Positions 22,603-25,098 of a stretch of DNA of 25,098 bases are shown in pieces. Source of the DNA: Oehlia diaphana. Its lineage: Eukaryota; Glomeromycota; Glomeromycetes; Glomerales; Glomeraceae. Position numbers and translations under genes: made by a program. Within the stretch, counting starts at the first letter, position 1. Each line of letters begins with the position of its first letter. A model generated the notes under the pieces. That model was not told the DNA's origin and did no database searches. It saw only the letters and a program-made list of their open reading frames with translations. The stretch lies in assembly GCA_003833135.1 (NCBI GenBank), contig QZLH01001126.1:16621-41718 (forward strand), in the 5' to 3' direction.

Positions 22603-23205
22603 TATACAAGAACTCTGAACAAATTAGATTTATTAAGTTAAATAACCTGATAGATTAACTTAAAAAATTTGAATCAGATAGTAAATTTAATAACCTGATC
22701 TCAGATCAAATCAGTTACAAGTCAAATACCTGATCTAACCTATTGACTTAATATATTTTAGGTCAAAAAAAGACATTTCAGTATTTTTTATATATAAAAA
22801 ATGCCAACCCATTTTTTTAACCTAAAAATACTGGTAATTTCTGAAATTGTCAAAACTGAAACTTAGTAAAACTATTTCTGAAATTTTCTTATTTTCCAAA
22901 AGTGATAAAACTGGTAAAACTAATTTGAAACTAGTAAAACTAATCCAAAATTTATAATGCCAAAATTATTGCTAAAGTTCAAAATTTGACCGAAATTATT
23001 AATATAATCCTGGCCATTTTTAGGATGTAATTCTGGGTCAATATTAAAATTTTCTTTTTAGAATTTTGTGTAACTATTATGTAATTGATTTTTCCAATTT
23101 ACTGAGAAATAGAATTTCTTTTTAGAAAATTAGAGTAACATTATGTGATAATATATCATAATTTTGGCCAATTTTTAATTTTGGTTAAAATTAGTGAGAT
23201 TCAAG

Positions 23206-23324
23206 CTAGTTTTTGAAGTTTTAGATTAGTTGTAGAGATTTTGGACTAGTTTTAGAAGTTTTAGAATAGTTTCAGGAGTTTTAGAATAATTTTAGAGTTT
23301 CAGACTAGTTTTAGTTTTAGTTTC
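23206..23324. repeat. 20-bp minisatellite, about six copies
   Basis: Imperfect head-to-tail copies of CTAGTTTTAGAAGTTTTAGA, starting at 23206, 23226, 23246, 23266, 23286 (19 bp) and 23305. Copies differ at a few positions each. Non-coding. Confidence 0.85.
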
Positions 23325-23739
23325 GCAGAAATTGAAAAATAGTTTTAGGCAGCATTTTTACTTTTCAGTTACATTTTTAAATTATATATGTTTTTACCTT
23401 ACAAATTCAGTAATATTTATAATTATAGATTATATAAAATATAATATATTTTATATATTTGGTACTTTTTATTTCTTTTAAAATTAGCCTAATTTTTAGA
23501 TATAATTATTTTAAAAAAAAGGTAAAAAAGTTTTTATTTAAAATAAGTTTAAAATTAGAGTTTCAAATGGGTCAGATTAGATCAGGTTAATTAATAAACC
23601 TGACCTGAAATTTTGGTCAAATCAGGTTATATCAGGTTATTTGTTTAATCTAACCTGAATTGAAACCTAAAAATTTTCAGGATTTTTATTAAAATATCAA
23701 AAAAAAAAATAGTGCAAAACATTTTTTTATATTAAAATC

Positions 23740-24042
23740 ATATAAAAAGATGAATCGCAATACTGCAACTAACTTTTTTAAAATAAAATCAATATAAGAA
23801 TAGGAATTCTGATACCGTAATTCACTTTTTATATATAAGTTAATATAAAAATGTAAATTCTGATATCGTAATTCACTTTTTATATATAAAATTAATATAA
23901 AAATATGAATTCTGCTACCACAATTCACTTTTTATATATAAAATTAATATAAAAATGTGAATTCTGATATCGCAACTCACTTTTATTATATAAAATTAAT
24001 ATAAAAAGTGAATTATGATATCATAACTCACTTATATAAAAT
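23740..24042. repeat. 52-bp tandem array, six copies, each with a small dyad
   Basis: Units begin with ATATAA at about 23740, 23792, 23843, 23895, 23947 and 23999, with a period of 51-52 bp. The consensus contains GTGAATT, a CTGATATCG-like centre and AATTCAC, a 7-bp inverted pair, followed by a TTTTATATATAAAATTA spacer that is itself nearly palindromic. The outer copies are more diverged than the inner ones. A minus-strand open frame through it merely reflects the period being close to a multiple of three. Confidence 0.88.
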
Positions 24043-24354
24043 CATAATTTCAGATTGACAGGTTATTCAGGTTATATTGATGTTACAACCTGAACTGAAA
24101 CTGAATTACAATTGCTAAATCTGACCTGATAAATTCAGGTTAATCTGTCAGATTATCTGAATTTGATTAAGTTATTCAGAACTTTATTTAAAATTGATTA
24201 ATATTTACAAATATATATATTATTTTTTAACAAAAAAAATAAAATTAAAATAAAATAACTAATTTATCTTACCTACTTTTTCCAATTTTTACTTTATTTT
24301 ATAATTTTTATATTATATGGAAATTCTTTATTATTTTAATTTTATGTATTTATG

Positions 24355-24675
24355 TAATAAAATTATATATGCCTGTAATAAAATTGTATATGTCTGTATA
24401 ATAAAATTTTACATATCTGTATAATAAATTTGTACTAAAAATAGTATAATAAATTTTATGTGTCTGTATAATGAAATTTTATATGTCTATATAATAAACT
24501 TGTATTAAAAATAATATAATAAATTTTACGTATTTATGTAATAAAATTTTATGTATCTGTGTAATATACTTGTACTAAAATAATATAATAAATGTTACAT
24601 ATTTGTGTAATAAAATTTTATGTATCTGTGTAATAAACTTTGTGCTAAAAATAGTATATACTAATAAATTTTACA
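24355..24675. repeat. ~70-bp tandem repeat array
   Basis: Successive units are anchored by TCTGTATAATAAA-like starts at about 24416, 24486, 24555 and 24624. Each contains a TTGTACTAAAAATAGTATAA segment and a TAATAAAATTTTATGT segment. A partial or more diverged copy precedes 24416. Spacing is about 69-70 bp. It is non-coding and AT-rich. The remaining bases to 25098 show no gene or repeat I can support. Confidence 0.8.
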
Positions 24676-25098
24676 AAATCATAAATTTTACCTTATAATT
24701 TCAAATTACATTTTAAAATCCTATTTAATTTTACTATATATTTAATAATTACATAAAAAACTTACCACAGAATTACATTTGCTTTTTTTAATTTATAAAG
24801 AATTTTACTTTGCAAATTCAACCAGTTTTTTTTGATTTTTCTATGTAATTTTTACTTTAGGCTTGTGGGTGACCTCTATTAGAAGTAAGTGGAATCTGAT
24901 AGAGAGTAAACAATATGCAAAAAAAAAGATGTTTAGGAGAGATATGTTTAAAGTATTTCAGTAGACTAGTAAAAATCTTTTCATCATAATATTTATCAAA
25001 GCATTTACTAAATATTTATAAATAGCATTTATTGAATACAAGATATGTTGAAAAAGTATCTATAAATGTTATATTAAAGTATTAAAAAAATGCTTAAA

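Larger units (their letters stand above)
22609..24190. mobile_element. Putative composite element bordered by AACCTGA/TCAGGTT-rich inverted ends
   Basis: AACCTGA-type motifs cluster at 22640-22740 and their complement TCAGGTT recurs at 23570-23660 and 24050-24150. A 21-bp pair, 22644-22664 and 24134-24154, is inverted with about 17 matches. Between these lie the 20-bp minisatellite and the 52-bp array. This arrangement suggests one degraded non-autonomous element of ~1.5 kb, but ends and target duplication are not clear. It could equally be several independent small repeats. Confidence 0.35.

Noticed and set aside
23689..23928. 79-codon minus-strand frame with repeated SELRYQN-like segments
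   Set aside because: The peptide repeat simply mirrors the ~51-52-bp DNA period. There is no start context or conserved domain.

Overview
The window looks like nuclear DNA of an AT-rich, intron-rich fungus, most likely an arbuscular mycorrhizal fungus of the Rhizophagus type (inference). The evidence is short GT-AG introns (about 50-90 nt, a few of 270-330 nt) with CTAAC/CTAAT-like branch sites, an Spc19 DASH-kinetochore protein (a mostly fungal family), an HbrB-type TORC2 subunit, a nuclear complex I subunit, asparagine tracts and long A/T homopolymers. No bacterial, rRNA, tRNA or CRISPR features are visible.

Layout. Positions 1-30 hold the first ten codons of a minus-strand gene cut by the window edge. 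They and about 60 bp of 5' flank are nearly identical to the start of the complete gene at 4310-5218, so this is a proximal duplicate. Positions 90-4300 are AT-rich with no gene I can support. A compact cluster runs from 4310 to 19436: an unrecognised Asn-rich protein (-), an extended Spc19-like protein (-), an XRCC3/Rad57-type recombinase (+), complex I 30 kDa subunit NDUFS3 (-), TOM7 (+), HbrB/PRR5/Bit61 TORC2 subunit (-), a double-hotdog acyl-CoA thioesterase (+), CWC15 (+) and LSM14/Scd6 (+). Apart from the single-exon first gene, every gene was rebuilt by hand from exons that splice in phase (totals divide by three, and family motifs read across the junctions).

Gene organisation. Three divergent pairs share short intergenic promoters (160, 120 and 205 bp between start codons): SPC19/XRCC3, NDUFS3/TOM7 and HbrB/thioesterase. 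The two intervening convergent pairs end within about 95 bp of each other. The first two divergent promoters each contain a CACGTG palindrome. NDUFS3/TOM7 pairs two mitochondrial proteins. The genes otherwise serve unrelated housekeeping tasks (chromosome segregation, DNA repair, respiration, protein import, TORC2 signalling, lipid metabolism, splicing, mRNA storage and decay), so this is ordinary gene packing and not a biosynthetic or defence cluster.

From 19437 to the right edge there is a gene desert of very high AT content. It holds degraded mobile-element and repeat material: a 190-bp pogo/Tigger-like MITE with TA flanks, a foldback element, a 20-bp minisatellite, a six-copy 52-bp array of small dyads set among AACCTGA/TCAGGTT motifs, and a ~70-bp repeat array. 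The points most worth a second look are the long C-terminal extension on the Spc19 protein, the 5' duplicate of the Asn-rich gene, the missing hotdog active-site Asn in the thioesterase, and the composite repeat region at 22.0-24.7 kb.
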